Source of the DNA: Crocinitomicaceae bacterium
Lineage (GTDB): Bacteria > Bacteroidota > Bacteroidia > Flavobacteriales_D > Crocinitomicaceae
Assembly (NCBI GenBank): GCA_016708105.1
Contig: JADJGJ010000001.1
Coordinates: 62,001-126,000 of the forward strand
Direction of reading: 5' to 3'
Length of the DNA stretch: 64,000 nucleotides
Part shown: positions 63,056-64,000 of the stretch, in pieces
How positions within the stretch are numbered: the first letter of the stretch is position 1
Layout: every line of letters starts with the position of its first letter
Program-made: the position numbers and the translations under genes
Notes under the pieces: generated by a model
The model's input: the letters and a program-made list of their open reading frames with translations, nothing else
Database searches by the model: none
Told to the model about the DNA's origin: nothing

Positions 63056-64000
63056 ATGAAAATCACGCAATACTTCACAAAAAATTGGGAACATAAACTG
63101 TTCTTTATTGCAGTGGTTGCATTTGCATGTCATTTTTTTAAATACGTATATTTTGTCACCGGTGATGGCCCGGCACACATCTATAATTCACAGTTGCTGA
63201 CTGATTTAGTGTTTGCTTCTCATGGTGAATTGAACCAATATTATCACCTCAATAATATTCCCGTTCCCAACTGGACAGGTCATTTTATTTTGAGTTTGCT
63301 CGGTCTAATTTTTCAAGCTGCATGGGCTGAAAAAATATTTCTCTTCCTCTATTTTATTGGATTACTTTTTTCCTTCCGCTATTTTGTTCGCGCTTTCAAT
63401 CCAAATGCCGGCATCATTACTTTACTCATTCTGCCATTTGGTATGAGTGTTTTTTTATATTCAGGATTTTACAATTTTTCCATTGCATTTGTTTTCATGT
63501 TGTTTGCCTTGGGATATTTTTTAAGATTCAATAAAAAAATTACTGTTAAAAATTGGCTGGTTCTTGCACTGCTCTTGCTCTTAGTGTATTTTTCTCATCT
63601 TGCTGTATTGATGGCATGTTTGCTTTTTATGGCAGTTTTTCATTGCAGGAATTTAATACTTGATATTATCATCAATAAACAAGCTGCAGTGATACCTTGG
63701 TTGAAAAGATCCTTTGCTTTGTGTTTGACTATTCTACCGGTAATGATTTTGGTTTATTGGTATTCACGCATTCATATTCCGGGTGAACTATACACGTATC
63801 TGCCTTTTGAAAATTTGGTTAATATGCTTTTGAATGGAGAACATTTGGTGGGGCATGGCGCAGGTGAGCACCCGGCTACGCGTATCAATGTTTTGCTGTG
63901 GGTCTTACTTGCATTGATTGGAGTAATTTTTCAGATCTTATTTTTTTTCAGAGACAAAAAAAAATCTCCCGGTTTGATTCTCCTATTTTTAGCATTGATC
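63056..64000 (+). CDS. multi-pass membrane protein, 3' end beyond the window
   Basis: An open frame from ATG at 63056 with no stop before the window ends (315 codons). Many hydrophobic helices; an early DGPAHIYNSQ loop after the first helix is reminiscent of the Asp-containing loop of GT-C type glycosyltransferases and related polytopic proteins. Identity uncertain. Confidence 0.75.
   Translation, partial: MKITQYFTKNWEHKLFFIAVVAFACHFFKYVYFVTGDGPAHIYNSQLLTDLVFASHGELNQYYHLNNIPVPNWTGHFILSLLGLIFQAAWAEKIFLFLYFIGLLFSFRYFVRAFNPNAGIITLLILPFGMSVFLYSGFYNFSIAFVFMLFALGYFLRFNKKITVKNWLVLALLLLLVYFSHLAVLMACLLFMAVFHCRNLILDIIINKQAAVIPWLKRSFALCLTILPVMILVYWYSRIHIPGELYTYLPFENLVNMLLNGEHLVGHGAGEHPATRINVLLWVLLALIGVIFQILFFFRDKKKSPGLILLFLALI

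Overview
This window is AT-rich chromosomal DNA from a member of the Bacteroidota, most likely Flavobacteriales. The evidence is the promoter class (-7 box TAnnTTTG, often almost touching the start codon), three proteins with type IX secretion C-terminal sorting domains, BamA/Skp genes next to uppS, an atpD-atpC pair apart from the other ATP synthase genes, and several families typical of Flavobacteriia. No rRNA or tRNA genes were seen.

Layout. 1-12.9 kb is mostly core: ribF with a leucine-rich-repeat gene, atpD-atpC, a 71-bp tandem repeat array, uppS-bamA-skp-skp, an S9 peptidase lipoprotein, a NYN/OST-HTH protein and a cold-shock-domain protein with a long leader. 13.0-20.3 kb is an insertion next to mfd. 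It carries a WD40-caspase protein and three envelope genes, and is flanked by about 0.5 kb direct repeats that each contain part of a small gene and the 3' end of mfd. A third mfd-end fragment lies inside it. 20.26-23.6 kb is mfd. 23.8-34.3 kb is a defence and toxin island: hsdR, an Abi_2 gene with a structured leader RNA, hsdM, a frameshifted hsdS, then decayed HipA-like, KilA-N, RhuM and zeta-toxin genes around an intact DUF3037 gene and a glycine-zipper protein. 34.4-38.5 kb holds three tandem, mosaic, T9SS-sorted paralogues. 38.6-43.2 kb has a DUF4143 ATPase with palindromic operators, a SET-domain protein, a small membrane protein and a SpoIIE-type phosphatase. 43.2-49.4 kb is a dabA-dabB-sulP inorganic-carbon transport cluster. 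49.5-51.9 kb has an rRNA-methyltransferase-like gene and a REP-associated transposase (RAYT) surrounded and invaded by REP arrays. 51.9-54.8 kb pairs a Fur/Zur-type regulator with a TonB receptor and a Cys/His-rich lipoprotein. 54.8-64 kb has purQ, DUF6427, DUF6341, fbp, envelope proteins, a vWA-like protein, a porin and a partial membrane protein.

Main themes. The REP palindrome (half-site GTAGGCGCAGGTCG) occurs at five places. Its array form has a 33-bp period, so it can sit in-frame inside genes, including the RAYT itself. Two loci (mfd and fbp) show new genes added just past the 3' end of a core gene, with a copy of that 3' end left at the far edge of the insert. The restriction/toxin island keeps hsdR, Abi and hsdM intact, while many downstream genes are broken by single identifiable lesions, including a stop codon exactly at the Walker A lysine of the zeta toxin.
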